Shown: piece after piece, positions 50,298 to 61,000 of the stretch
Layout of the letters: every line of letters begins with the position of its first letter
Numbering within the stretch: position 1 is the first letter of the stretch
DNA from: VRUE01 sp963774405
GTDB lineage: Bacteria; Actinomycetota; Thermoleophilia; Solirubrobacterales; 70-9
Direction: 5' to 3'
DNA: 64,000 nucleotides
Assembly (NCBI GenBank): GCA_963774405.1
Contig: CAVZEV010000005.1
Location: 1-64,000 of the forward strand
Notes under the pieces: generated by a model
Seen by the model: only the letters and a program-made list of their open reading frames with translations
Told to the model about the DNA's origin: nothing
Databases searched by the model: none
Made by a program: the position numbers and the translations under genes

Positions 50298-50362
50298 CCA
50301 ACGACTTAAGTGGTACCGTTGGAGAACTCGATAGGTTTATAACGGAAACGGTCGAGTTTCTC
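50298..50362. promoter_or_regulatory. Two dyads between divergent TetR genes
   Basis: ccaacg...cgttgg (50298-50303 / 50317-50322) and gagaactcga...tcgagtttctc (50322-50331 / 50352-50362, one insertion). Positioned as operators of the divergent TetR genes. Confidence 0.5.
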
Positions 50363-50363
50363 A

Positions 50364-51119
50364 ATGTCACCAGACAGGGTAGAACTGAGCCAGGAGATGC
50401 TGCTCGCCGCACTCGGCGAGAGCTGGTCCCCGGCCGACGTCAGCGCCGCCGCGGATCTGCTCTCGGGAGGCGAAGGCAAGTTCCCCTCGGGCATCCGCTC
50501 GCTCCCCTCCGACCTGGTCAGCGCCGTCCAGCGCGAGCGTCTGCTGGCAGCAATGCTACGCGCCACGGCGGAGCTTGGCTACCGCGAGGTCAGCGTGCAG
50601 GACGTGCTCGACCGCGCCGGCGTCTCCCGCCCCACCTTCTACGAGCATTTCGAGAACAAGGAAGCCTGCTTCCTCGCCGCCTTCGACAGCGCTGCCGCGC
50701 GCCTGCGCAAGCGCCTGGAGGCGGCCGCCGAGGCGGGCGCGGGCTGGCGTGAGCGCCTGCGGCTCGGCCTCGAGGAGCTGCTCCGCTTCGTCGCCGAGGA
50801 TCCCGACGCGGCGATGACCCTGATCGTCGACGCCCGCGCCGCCTGCCCGCCCGCGCTCGAGCGCCGCGACGGCCAGCTCGACCACTTCGCCTCCTGCCTC
50901 GACACGATGGTGCGGGCCGAGGCCGACCCGGCGAACGCCCCCTCGGCGATCGCCGCCGCCGGCATCGTCGGCGGCATCGAGGCCCTGCTCTACTCGCGCC
51001 TCAACCGCGGCGAAGCCGAAGACGTCGCGGCGCTGCTGCCCTCGCTGATGTACTTCGCCGTGCTGCCCTATGAGGGGCAAGAGGTTGCGAGCGAGGAACT
51101 GGCGGTCGCGGCGAGCTGA
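50364..51119 (+). CDS. TetR-family transcriptional regulator
   Basis: A 251-aa regulator with an N-terminal extension (MSPDRVELSQEMLLAALGES) before the HTH VSVQDVLDRAGVSRPTFYEHF. Last of six consecutive TetR genes. Confidence 0.92.
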   Translation: MSPDRVELSQEMLLAALGESWSPADVSAAADLLSGGEGKFPSGIRSLPSDLVSAVQRERLLAAMLRATAELGYREVSVQDVLDRAGVSRPTFYEHFENKEACFLAAFDSAAARLRKRLEAAAEAGAGWRERLRLGLEELLRFVAEDPDAAMTLIVDARAACPPALERRDGQLDHFASCLDTMVRAEADPANAPSAIAAAGIVGGIEALLYSRLNRGEAEDVAALLPSLMYFAVLPYEGQEVASEELAVAAS

Positions 51120-51129
51120 GCAGCGGAGC

Positions 51130-51163
51130 TAGTTCATTACGAGGAACTAACTCACGCTACACT
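51130..51163 (+). promoter_or_regulatory. Leaderless promoter and dyad of the ATPase gene at 51170
   Basis: A dyad tagttc/gaacta (51130-51135 / 51144-51149) precedes a -10 TACACT (51158-51163) that ends 6 nt before the GTG start, indicating a leaderless mRNA. Confidence 0.5.
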
Positions 51164-51169
51164 TAGCCG

Positions 51170-52551
51170 GTGGCGACACCTCTCATTGACCGCAAGCGAG
51201 AGCTGGCGCGGCTCCGCGAGGCAATCGAGCAGCCTCCACAGCTGGTCGTGATGCGGGGCCGCCGGCGCGTCGGCAAGAGCTTCCTCCTGGTGCACGCGCT
51301 GGCTCGCGGGCGCGGCGTCTTCTTCCAGGCCGACGAGCAGCCCGAGCGCGCTCACCTGGATCTGTTCGCCGCCGAGGTCGCGCGCCTGTTCCGTCCCCGC
51401 GTGCCGCTGCGCTTCGATTCCTGGGATCAGGCGCTGGAGACGCTCGGGGAGCTGGCGAGGGAGGAGCCGATCGCGGTCTTCCTCGACGAGTTCCAGTGGC
51501 TGAAGGCTGCCCAGCCCGCGCTCGACTCGATCGTGCAGCGGCACTGGGATCGCTGGCAGCGCGATGGCACCCCGGTGACGCTGGTCCTCAGCGGCAGCGC
51601 TCTGCGGCTGATGGAGCGGCTGCTGGGAGCGCCGGCGCACCGCTTTACGGCCGAGCCGACTACCGGCCGCTCCTGCTCCCCGCTCGACTTCCGCGATGCC
51701 TCGCGCTTCGGCGCCAAGAACCTGAGCGCCGAGGACAAGCTGCGCCGCTACGCGGTTCTCGGCGGTACGCCGCAGTACCAGGTTTGGGCGGGCGACGGGA
51801 GCTCTCGACGAGCTGATTCCGGCCCGCGTCCTCGGCAAGGGCGAGTCCCTCTATGAGGAGCCCCTTCACCTGCTGCGCGAGGAGCAGGAGATCCGCGACC
51901 CCGCGACCTACTTCGCCGTGGTCGGAGCGATCGCGGCGGGCGCGACCAGGGTCAGCCAGATATCCAATGCCGCGCAGATACCCACTCCCAACTTGGCCAA
52001 GATGCTCAGCCGCCTCGAGATGCTCGGCTATCTCGAGGCCCGCGCTCCCGATCAGTTCCAGGGGGCCCGAGGCCAGACGCACGAGCTACCGCCTCGCGGA
52101 TCCCTTCTTCCGCTTCTGGTTTCGCTTCGTCTTCCCCAATCGCAGCCTGCTCGAGCGCGGCCGGGTGAAGGACGTGATGAAGGTCGTCAAGCGCGACCTC
52201 GACACCTATATGGGCAGCGCGTTCGAGGACTGCTGCCGGGATTGGGTGGGGCGCTATGCCGGCGAGTCCATGCCGGCATCCCAGCAGCTTGGGTGTTGGT
52301 GGTCGCGCGACGGCCAAACCGAGGTGGACATCGTCGGCATCTCCCGTGCTCGCTACGACCTGCTCGCCTCCTGCAAGTGGGACCGGAAGGCCTCGAGCGC
52401 GGTGCTGAGCCGGCTCATCGCCCATCGCGACTCCCTTGGCCGGGCCAAAGCGGCCAAGCTCGCGATCTTCGCCCGTGGATTCGCGCCGGAGCTGCGGCGG
52501 CGGGCCGCGAAGGAGGATGTCGCGCTGATTGACGCCGGAGGCTTGTTCTGA
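51170..52551 (+). pseudogene. AAA-family ATPase (DUF234-type C-terminus), multiply frameshifted
   Basis: Walker A VVMRGRRRVGKSFLL and Walker B AVFLDEFQWLK are in the first frame, then homology moves between frames: LYGRADYRPLLLP near 51645-51680 in another frame, back for DFRDASRFGAKNLSAEDKLR, a third for IPARVLGKGESLYEEPLHLL and TPNLAKMLSRLEMLGYLEAR, and then the C-terminus LADPFFRFWFRFVFPNRSLL, which matches the ADPFLRFWFRFV block of the ATPase at the right edge. At least four indels, no premature stop within any piece. As written not functional. Confidence 0.85.
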
Positions 52552-52562
52552 TTTCTTTATCC

Positions 52563-52590
52563 TTGTAAATCTGTAGTTATAGGTTAGAAT
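52563..52590 (+). promoter_or_regulatory. Leaderless promoter of the ATPase gene at 52598
   Basis: -35 TTGTAA (52563-52568), 16-nt spacer, -10 TAGAAT (52585-52590), and ATG seven nt later. A 7-bp dyad (atccttg 52559-52565 / caaggat 52593-52599) spans the promoter and start codon. Confidence 0.55.
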
Positions 52591-52597
52591 TGCAAGG

Positions 52598-53779
52598 ATG
52601 ATTGGCAGGCGAATCGGCCCGGAAGTCTCCGCTCTGCTTGAGCACACGCCGGCCGTAGCGCTGATCGGGCCGCGGCAGGCAGGCAAGACCACGTTGGCTC
52701 TGTCAATGGCCGAGGGGCGCCCCTCCACTTACCTCGACCTCGAGTCCGAGGCCGATCGCGCACGTCTCGCGGAGCCGGCGCTCTATTTCGCCGATCATGC
52801 GGATGAGCTGGTCATCCTCGACGAGATCCACCGCGCTCCGGGGCTGTTCGAGGAGCTGCGCGGCGTAATCGATCAAGGCAGGCGCGAGGGTCGTGGCAAC
52901 GGCAGGTTCCTGCTGCTGGGCTCCGCCGCGATCGAGCTGCTCGCGCAGATCGGGGAGAGCCTGGCCGGCAGGATCGCCTTCGTCGAACTGGCTCCGTTCG
53001 ACATCACCGAGCTCGGGTGACGAGCGGCTCGACCGACTCTGGGTGCGCGGCGGCTTTCCGGACAGCTTTCTCGCCGGTGGCGAGGGGCGAGCCTGCGCTG
53101 GCGCCAGGACTTCATCCGCACCTACCTGGAGCGCGACATCCCTCAGCTTGGCCCGCGCATTCCGGCCGAGACGCTGCGGCGCCTCTGGACGATGTTCGCC
53201 CACCACCAGGGCGGGCTGTTGAACGCGGCGCAATTGGCGCGCAGCCTCGGAGTGAGCGGCAAGACCGTCGCCCACTACCTGGACCTGATGGTCGACCTGC
53301 TGCTGGTGCGCCGCTTGCCGCCGCGACTGTCCAATGCCGGCAAGCGCTTGGTCCGCTCACCCAAGGTCTATATACGCGACAGCGGCCTGGTGCACAGCCT
53401 GCTCGGCCTCGCTGACAAGGAGGCCGTGCTCGGCCATCCGGTGGCGGGCCTCAGTTGGGAGGGTATGGCGATCGAGAACCTCGTCGCCATCGCCGGGCGC
53501 GCGGCGGAGGCGAGCTTCTACCGGACCAGCGGCGGGGCCGAGGTCGACCTGGTCCTCGGCTGGGCCGACGGACGCGAGTGGGCAATCGAGATCAAGCGCA
53601 GCCTGGCGCCAAAGCTCGAGCGGGGATTTCACTCCGCGCTCGCCGACCTCGAGCCGGAGCGCAGCTTCGTTGTCTACCCGGGTAGCGATCGCTACAGGCT
53701 GGGCGCCTCAACCGAGGCGATCGGCCTGGCCGAGCTGTGCGCGGAGGTGGAGGTCCGATCTAGTGCCCAGGCCCCGTAG
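52598..53779 (+). pseudogene. AAA-family ATPase with DUF4143 domain, frameshifted
   Basis: Walker A VALIGPRQAGKTTLALSMAE, Walker B ELVILDEIHRAPGLFEELR and LLLGSAAIELLAQIGESLAG are in the first frame, which ends near 53020. The homology continues in a second frame (DRLWVRGGFPDSFLAGGEG), then in the original frame (TYLERDIPQLGPRIPAETLR), with a full DUF4143 region ending in AEVDLVLGWADGREWAIEIK. Two indels of opposite phase. The neighbour convergent VapC gene overlaps its 3' end by 20 bp. Confidence 0.85.
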
Positions 53780-54194
53780 AGGCCTCCGGCTCGATGGGCT
53801 GGCCGGTGTGCTCGCAGATCACCTTCAGGTCCCTGTCGAAGCACCAGAGAACGACCTCAGGGCCGGCGGCCTCCGCTGCGGCCGCAATCAGGAAGTCGAT
53901 CGCGGGCCGGCGGTGGCTGCCGTCCGATTCGGCAGCGAGGGCCCTCTGGACCTCGAGCGCCCGCTCCACGGTTGAGGCTTCGAGCGGGAGACGGTCGAGC
54001 GGAGCGAACAATCGATCGAACCGCTCCCGGTACTGAACCCCCGTCTCCGGCCGGTGCATGGCCTCGAGAATGACCGGAACGCAGGTGACGATCTCGCCGG
54101 CCTCATAGCGATCGGCGAGCCTGTCCCTTATGTCGGCGCGCTCAGGCCTCTGCGCCCAGGCCCAGATCGAGGTGTCGGCGAGGTAGCGAGGCAC
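53760..54194 (-). CDS. vapC: VapC-type PIN-domain toxin
   Basis: A 144-aa PIN endoribonuclease: LADTSIWAWAQRPERADIRD (first Asp), ILEAMHRPETG (Glu), AIDFLIAAAAEA (Asp). Its stop region overlaps the frameshifted ATPase gene. Coupled to the VapB-like antitoxin directly upstream (stop and start adjacent). Confidence 0.88.
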   Translation of the reverse strand: MPRYLADTSIWAWAQRPERADIRDRLADRYEAGEIVTCVPVILEAMHRPETGVQYRERFDRLFAPLDRLPLEASTVERALEVQRALAAESDGSHRRPAIDFLIAAAAEAAGPEVVLWCFDRDLKVICEHTGQPIEPEASTGPGH

Positions 54195-54425
54195 CTAAGC
54201 GCGGAGGCGGCGTTGCTCTTCGAGCTCATCGGGAGCAACCAGGCCAAGGGATCCCGAGCGGATCAACGCCGCTCCGCTATGCAGGAGCTGGCCTCGACTG
54301 ACGACCCGCAGCGCCTCGTTCACGGTCTCCTTGTAGCCGGCCGTGCCAAGGGCTCTCCGAGCACCCTCGAAGGCAGGGACCTCGATCTCGATCGTGGTCC
54401 TGTGGGTTTTGATAGCCGTACTCAT
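54195..54425 (-). CDS. vapB: VapB-type antitoxin
   Basis: About 76 aa. The N-terminal THRTTIEIEVPAFEGARRAL fits an AbrB/RHH-like VapB of the DUF2191 type (TIEID...A...LGT...TVNEALR). Start ATG at 54425 is chosen because a -10 TATACT (54437-54432 on minus) ends 6 nt upstream, suggesting a leaderless mRNA; a TTG two codons earlier is possible. Partner of the PIN toxin downstream. The pair borders cassette copy 2. Confidence 0.85.
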   Translation of the reverse strand: MSTAIKTHRTTIEIEVPAFEGARRALGTAGYKETVNEALRVVSRGQLLHSGAALIRSGSLGLVAPDELEEQRRLRA

Positions 54426-54482
54426 GGCCAAAGTATAGCGAAATAAGATTGACTTATATAGCTATTAGCCAGAGAGTTTTAT

Positions 54483-55262
54483 TCATTCCTTAACCCCGCA
54501 AGCCTTTTCCACCTTCGCGCTTATCGACAGCCCCTCCCCGAACGCAAAGGAGGCCAGCGCCAAGGGGAAGACCGTCCGCGGAGAGCCCTTGGGCGCAGGG
54601 CAGCCCGCGTTGAAGTAGGAGAGCTGCCTCCCCTTGAAGCGGTATTTGCGCTTCAAGGTCAGCTTGATCCGATCGACGTAGCCCCAGTCCCCCAGGGCCT
54701 GGGGCAAAGAGGCGGTGAGCTTGGTGCCGTAGGCGCCGTGACGGGTCTTCTGGATCGAGAAGGGGATGACGAATGAGGAGAAGAAGGGGTTGGCGGTGAA
54801 GATGTGGGTGAAGATCACCGGCTTGCCCTTCTGTCTGCCGTTGAAGATCAAGAGCCTGCCGTGGGTCGGGTAGGCGCCCTGGTCGGGCAAGACGATGTGG
54901 GCCCAGAACTGGCCCGAGCCGATCAGGGCGTCACCGCAGCTTTGCAGTGCCCGCTGCGTCGAGGCGGGCTGGATTCGCCGCAGCGGGCAGGTCGGCAGGC
55001 CCTTGCTTTGCAGCAGGCCGTGCTTGTTGACTTCCACGGTCATCTGCTTGAGCTGCGGGGGGATGCCGCCGTGGGGTTCGGAGAGATGGCCGCTGACGAA
55101 GACGGCGATCGGGGCGGTTCCCTTGCGGGGCAGCTTGTAGGGGAGGACTTGGGAGAGGACGGTGATGCGGACGTTGCCTTCCTGGACCACCGAGGCGTGC
55201 GCCAGGGAGGCGCACGCCAGCAGGGCCACCGCCGTGGCCAGGGCCCCCGCCCGTCTGCTCAT
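54483..55262 (-). CDS. Secreted 259-aa four-Cys protein, cassette copy 2
   Basis: Matches the protein at 33724-34503 at 250 of 259 positions; substitutions are mostly conservative and lie mainly in the signal peptide and first third. Same four Cys and the same 2-nt spacing to the preceding gene. The high identity contrasts with the lower similarity of the other cassette members, suggesting strong constraint or gene conversion. Function unknown. Confidence 0.9.
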   Translation of the reverse strand: MSRRAGALATAVALLACASLAHASVVQEGNVRITVLSQVLPYKLPRKGTAPIAVFVSGHLSEPHGGIPPQLKQMTVEVNKHGLLQSKGLPTCPLRRIQPASTQRALQSCGDALIGSGQFWAHIVLPDQGAYPTHGRLLIFNGRQKGKPVIFTHIFTANPFFSSFVIPFSIQKTRHGAYGTKLTASLPQALGDWGYVDRIKLTLKRKYRFKGRQLSYFNAGCPAPKGSPRTVFPLALASFAFGEGLSISAKVEKACGVKE

Positions 55263-55264
55263 CC

Positions 55265-58073
55265 CTAGCGCGCCCTGTGGGAGGAGCGCTTGTGCTTTCG
55301 GGCCTTCTTGCAGGCGGTGGGCACCAGCTTCGGCCGCTTGTTCCAGGTCTTGCCGTTGTGGCCGGTGAAGTTGGCTTCGGCCCTGTGGGTGCCCTTGCAG
55401 AGGTTGGTGGAGTTTTCAAAGAGCCCCTTCTTGCCGCCGCGGAGCTTCAGCAGAACCGAGGAGACCGGGGCGTCGGGGGTGGCTTCGAAGGTGCTTCTCA
55501 GGCGTCCTTTGACCGAGTCGACTTTGCCGTCCAAGACGACGTCGATCTCGCCGTTGTGAACGGCGGCGACGACGTCTGGGAGCTGGTGTTCGGAGGAGCG
55601 CAGGAAGACCGGGCCTTCCAGGGGTTCGGAGAGGATCGGGGTGAAGACCCTGGCGCGGCCGTAGATCGATCCCTTGGGGCACATTTCTCCCGGATGCGTT
55701 CCCTGCTTGAAGACGACCCTGGTGCAGATCGTGTTGAAGTGGGCCTGGGCGATGAACTCCGAGGAGGGCAGGGTGACCTGGGTGCGCTGGATGCCGGCTT
55801 CGCCGAAGCCGTTCATCTTGAGCTTCGCGGTCAGCGCCGGGTAGGCGCCTCTCCTCGTTCCGCCCTTCAGCTTCAGGCCCAGCTTTGGCTTGAAGGGCAG
55901 GGCGGCGCAATCGGCTGCCTGGAAGGGGGTGGAGACGGTAACCGGGCGGTCGTCTGCTTCGGAGGCGAAGTCAAGGCCCGAGCCCAAGAGGGTGGTGGCG
56001 GTGGAGGTTCATCGCGCAGGAGGTCGGGTTCAAGACGAATTCCGGGCGGTCGGCATAGGCCCTCAGGTCGCGGGCGTGCACCGGCACCCCCTTGATGATG
56101 TGGGGGATCGGGTCTGAGCCCGTTGCGTCGAGGAAGACTTCGCCTGTTTCGGGGTCGACCTTGAAGGCCTGTCTGATCACCACGTTGCCGAGATCGAAGG
56201 GCCCGACCTTGGCGGCGGTGATCACGACCAGGGATATTGCCGAGCCGTGGTAGGGGCCGGCCAGATAGATCTTGCCCGGGGCATAGGCCAGGGCCTGGCC
56301 CACTCCGGCTCCTGCCAGGGAGTGGCCGATTTCACTTGCCGCGGGGCAGGAGGGATGTTCGAGCTCTTCCTGGCCGCCGTGGATGCCGGTCCTTGCGATC
56401 GCCCGGGCGATGTCTGCCTCGGGGCAGAAGGGGATGCCCGCCAGCTTGCCGACCACTCCGGGCGGCAGCTTGATCGAGAAGCGGGTGAACTCCTGTTCGG
56501 CGTCCGTCCTGGTCAGGCGGATGTTGAAGGGGGAGAAGTGCCCAGCGGCGTTGTTGATCGAGCCGGCGATCAGGCCCGGGCGGAAGGGCGGCAGGCCGCC
56601 GGAGGGGCAGGCACCGCCTTCTGGGCCCTTTTCGATCTGAAAGGAGCCCTGGGTGGTGATCGCTTCGGCGTCGCTGCTTGCCGAGAAGGGTGTGAACTTG
56701 GCCACGGTCCTGTATTCGCCGCAGGCCTGCGGGGTTGCCAGGGGGGCTCTCGCTCCTTCGCGGAAGTGCAGCTTGAAGGAGCTGAACGGGATTGGGGGCA
56801 GGTTGTCGAAGGTGGTGGTGATCTGGCCGGTCGAGGGGTTCAGCTCGATCTTTCCCGCCTGCTTGACGAGGATGCCTCGTTCGGGGGCCCTGGCGACCAT
56901 ATACATCGCGGTGAGGGCGCCGAAGGGGTTTTCATAGGGCGTCGCCAGGTAGATCGAGCCTTCCACCGGTTCTTCCAAGAGCGGTGAGAGGACGTGGACC
57001 GACCCCAGCTTCGATGCTTCGGGGCAGTTTTCTCCCGCTTTGGAGTCGATCTGTTCAGCTTTGTATTGGGCTTCGGAGCAGGTGCCGATGCCTTCGGCGA
57101 GCGAGGGGTTGACGGTCAGGCCTTCGGGCAGGGTGACCACGGCCTTGCGGGGCTCGGTTTCGGAGATCGCCCCCGGACCCAGGAGGCCCTGATTCGGCAG
57201 CTTCAGCTCGAAGTCCAGCCCCGAGGGGTTCTCGGCCAGCCTGGTCGTCGGCTGGCTTGAGATCGCCGGTGCGAAGGGCACGCCTTCGCAGCCGCTGATC
57301 GGTGCCGGATTGCCGCCGGCATCGAGCGATTCGGCGGTCTCGCCGGTGAACACGCCTGGGTTCTGCTTGGAGTCCACTTCGACCGTGGTCTTCATCGGCG
57401 CTCCACAAGAAGCCGGCAATGTCAGGAACGGCAGGAGTGGTGCATCCGAGGCGACCGGGGGCCCGCCGTTGATCGCCGTGGCGCCGCGTAGGGCGTCGTG
57501 GCCGGAGTCGGCGGGGGTGCCCCAGATCGTCTCGGTTACCGAAAGCACTTCGACCGGGATGTTCGGCACGGAGAAACCAACTCCGTAGCCTTCTTCGCTT
57601 CTCACCGAGGCGTACTGCAGCACGTTGAGGCTGAGGTTGCTGGCGCCGAGCTGGGTGGCGACGCCGGGCGGTGGATCCAGGTTGTAGACGGGCAGGGTGA
57701 CCTGGCCGATGCCGACGTTTGCCTGCAGCACGCCGACCTGGGTGCTGGGCGCGCACTGGGGGTTGCTGCCCTCGAACTGCTGGCGCGGGCAGCGCGGCAT
57801 CGCGTTGGGGTTGCCGATGAATCCCGACGGCAGGTTGACGAGGACGTCGCGCATTTCCCCGCCTTCGGTCTTGCCGCCTTCGTCGAGCTTGAGCTCGAAG
57901 TGAACGATGAAGGAATAGGGGTGGGAGGAGGCCTGGGTCGCGACAGTGCCGTCTTTGTTGAGCGCCGTCACCTTGGTGGTGCCGGGCACCAGGCCGAAGT
58001 CGGCCTGGGCGCTCGCTGGCACCACCAGGGCGATCGCGAGCGCAGCGAGGGCGATCAGGTTACGGCGAATCAC
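55265..58073 (-). CDS. Large secreted protein, about 930 aa, cassette copy 2, one frameshift
   Basis: Paralog of the 931-aa protein of copy 1. The signal peptide (ALAALAIALVVPASAQA) and most of the protein are in the first frame (about 700 residues, ending near 55971 after RPEFVLNPTSCAMN). One extra base (a double A where one is expected, near 56009) shifts the remainder, which continues in the adjacent frame from GSGLDFASEADDRPVTVS to the basic tail CKKARKHKRSSHRAR. Removing one base restores homology exactly. GTG start overlapping the stop of the 1137-aa gene, as in copy 1. Confidence 0.86.
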
Positions 58074-61000
58074 TTGCTACCTCCACGGTTGTGCTTGGCG
58101 GCTCGCTTGTGCGCGTGCTTCTTCTTGGCGTGCTTCTTTTTCTTCGCGTGTCGCTTCTTCTTGTGCTTCTTGGCGTGCTTCTTGGCCTTGGCTTCCTTCA
58201 CGTTGCCGGCGCCTTCGAAGGTCGAAGAGCCCGGGGTCGGGTCGTTGGGCGGGGAGACCGGCGCCTGGCAGGCTTCGCCCTGGCATTCGCCTCTGGCAAC
58301 TTCGCTTTCGGCCGGGATGCCGCCGCCTTCACGAGCGTCGTAGAGGTCGATCAGCCCGTCTTTGTCCTTCAGTGTCAGCTGGTCGCGCGTGGTGAAGAAG
58401 ACGTTCTTGCCTGTTTCATCTATCGCCAGCAGGTTGGAGTCGACCGGTTCGCGGCCGGAGGAGATCAGGTTGATGCAGCCTCCGGCTCGTTTGCAGCTGC
58501 CAATCCCTTCGGGCTCGTACTGGTAGACGTCTTCGACCGAGTGGCCGGGCTGCACGCCGTTGCCGTTGGTGTCGAAGGGGCTGAGCGAGTCCTGGCTGTC
58601 GAAGTAGAGGCGCCCGGAGTCGGTCAGGTAGCGCGGCTGGGGCAGGTTGTAGCCGGGGCCATCGACGAATCGCAGCCTGGAAGGGCCGAGCGGCCTCTCC
58701 CCGCTGGGATTGCAAGAAGCGCAAACCAGCTCGCCTGCCGAGGCGTCATAGAGGAACACCTCAGCGCAGGGAGCGCTGACGAACCCCTGATCAGGGAGGT
58801 GATCGGATTCACAGGGCCCGGTGTTGTCATAGCCCGTCGGCCTTCCCCTGGAGAGGAAGGCGAGCCAACGGCCATCGGGGCTGGCCTCCGCGGTGCGACG
58901 GTTCGGAGAGTACTTCCAGGCCCCGACGTCGTCACCCCCCGAGGCGCCGTCCCGAGACAGCAGCGAAGCGATGAAGCGACTTTCGCCTGCGTGCCACAGG
59001 TAGAGGTTGTCCCTGCCGGCTTCGGCGACCGCGCCCTGGCTGTTGGGCGTTTCGTCGAGCACCGCGGTATCGACGAAGTAGATCGAGGAGAGGTCTTGGC
59101 TCTGGCCGGAGATGCCCAGGAAGCCGCCCTTGCCTTCGGTCAGGTCCGTAGAGCTTTCGCCTTCGAGGTCGAAGAGATTGCCGTCGCTCAGCAGCAGCTG
59201 GGAGCCATCGGTCGAGGCGGTAAGGAACTTGCCGCCGTGGTCGGGTATTTCCCTCGTTTCATCGCCGTTTTCGCGGACGTAGACCTGGCCCGATTCCGAG
59301 CTCCAAAAGGCACGGGAGCCATCGGTGGAAATTGCATTCGAGACAGCCGCAGGGGGGATGTTACCGCCGCCGGAGAGGAGCTTTCCGGAGCCGAACACCG
59401 CACCAGGATTAGTTTCCCCGTTGCCCGGCAAGACGTTGACCAAGCGCAGACCCTCTTCGCTCCATTCGTAGAGGTTGTTCTTGTTTTCGCCACCGTCGAC
59501 GGCTTCGGGCGCGAACGGGGTTTCGCCGGTCAGCGCGTCGTTGGCTTCGAAGAAGACGCGCGAGAGGCCGGCGGAGGCGCCGACGTAGGTGACCTTCAAT
59601 CTGCCGGCGGACCTGTTGGGCGGTTCTGCTTCCAGCGCCGGGAGCAGCGCGGATGGATCTGAGGCGGGCTGACGGTAGAGGTTGGCGAACCCGCTCGGCG
59701 CGTTGACGCTGAGTGGAGCAACGGTCTGGTAGAGCAGGCCCTGGGTGAGGTCGGCGTTGAAGGCCTTGTAGCCCTGTCCTCCACCGCCGCCCTGCAGTGC
59801 CGGGCTCAGGGTCGTCGTTTCCCAGCCGGTTTTCGCGTCGCGGTGAGAGACGTACTGGTTTTCGTTCACCGCGCCACCGCTGGGTGCGAAGGGAGTGCCC
59901 TCATACACGACCCCTTCCCCGTCGGGGGAGCTCTGCATTGGGAAGGGCTGAGTGGACAGGCCTGGCTTGCATTCGTTGCAGCTGCCCACCTGGGGCTGAG
60001 CGGGAAAAACCTCGCCGCCGTGCTTGTCTGTCGGCGAGACGAGCTCATAGGCGCGGCTGTCGACCAGCCCGGGTGCTTCCAGCGGGAAGGTGCGGAATGC
60101 CTGTTCGGCGCCCACTCCTTCGCAGACTTTCTCTTTGTCATCAGCGGAGCAGTGGCTGGTCGCGATCACCCGGTAGTGGTATGTGGTGTCCGGCGAGAGC
60201 CCGAAGATCGGCGCTGCGGCGCTCAGCGTTTCCTGGCCTTCGCCGAGCACAGCGCCGCCCACCGGCGCTTCGTTCGCGCCCGCAAAACGTTCCGCCGGTT
60301 CGTTGGCCTGGTAGGCGGCGTCGGTGAGGTACTGAAAGACGTAGCTGGTCGCAGAGCCCTTGGGGTTGATCGACGCCCCCAGCGTCGCTGTCGTCGTTCC
60401 CACCTGCGAGGAGGAATCCGCTTCAACGCTCGGCGGAATTTCCGTCGCTCCCGCGAAGACGTAGCCGAGGCCGACTTCGTTGCCGCCGTACAGAACGCCG
60501 GCAGGGCGGCCCACTTCCCAGCTGATCGACGGGTTGAACGCGAAGGCCTGGACTTCAAAGACGACAGTGGGGCGAGGCGTGATGGAGAACGACCCGACCT
60601 GGACGAATTCGCCTTCGGAATTGCAGGTTAGCTGATGGCCCCTGCCGTCGGCGGGCTTGCCGCTGTCATAGAAGACATCGCCGTTTTCTTGGTTCACCGC
60701 GATGCCCTGGATACCGCCCGTGGAGGAGTGAAAGATGCAATCCGGTGACGCTTCGCCCGGAGCGAACTTGCTGATCTCGTTTTCGCCGGCCAGGTAGAGG
60801 TTGCCGGCGAAATCCAGCTCCAAGCCGGCGTAGTTCGGATAACCGCCCGTGCCGATGTCATTGGCCTGGCCCGTGTACGCATAGTGTTCGTAATCGCCGG
60901 GCGTTTGCGGCTTGAAGACCATTACCCTGGAGTGCTGTCCCCCCGGTTCGTTGGAGCTGGCATATCCAAGGTCAGATACATAGACGGCCCCCGAATCGTC

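Noticed and set aside
42349..54482. Prophage or integrative element between the cassettes
   Set aside because: No phage structural genes, integrase or attachment repeats; only TetR, ATPase and toxin-antitoxin genes.
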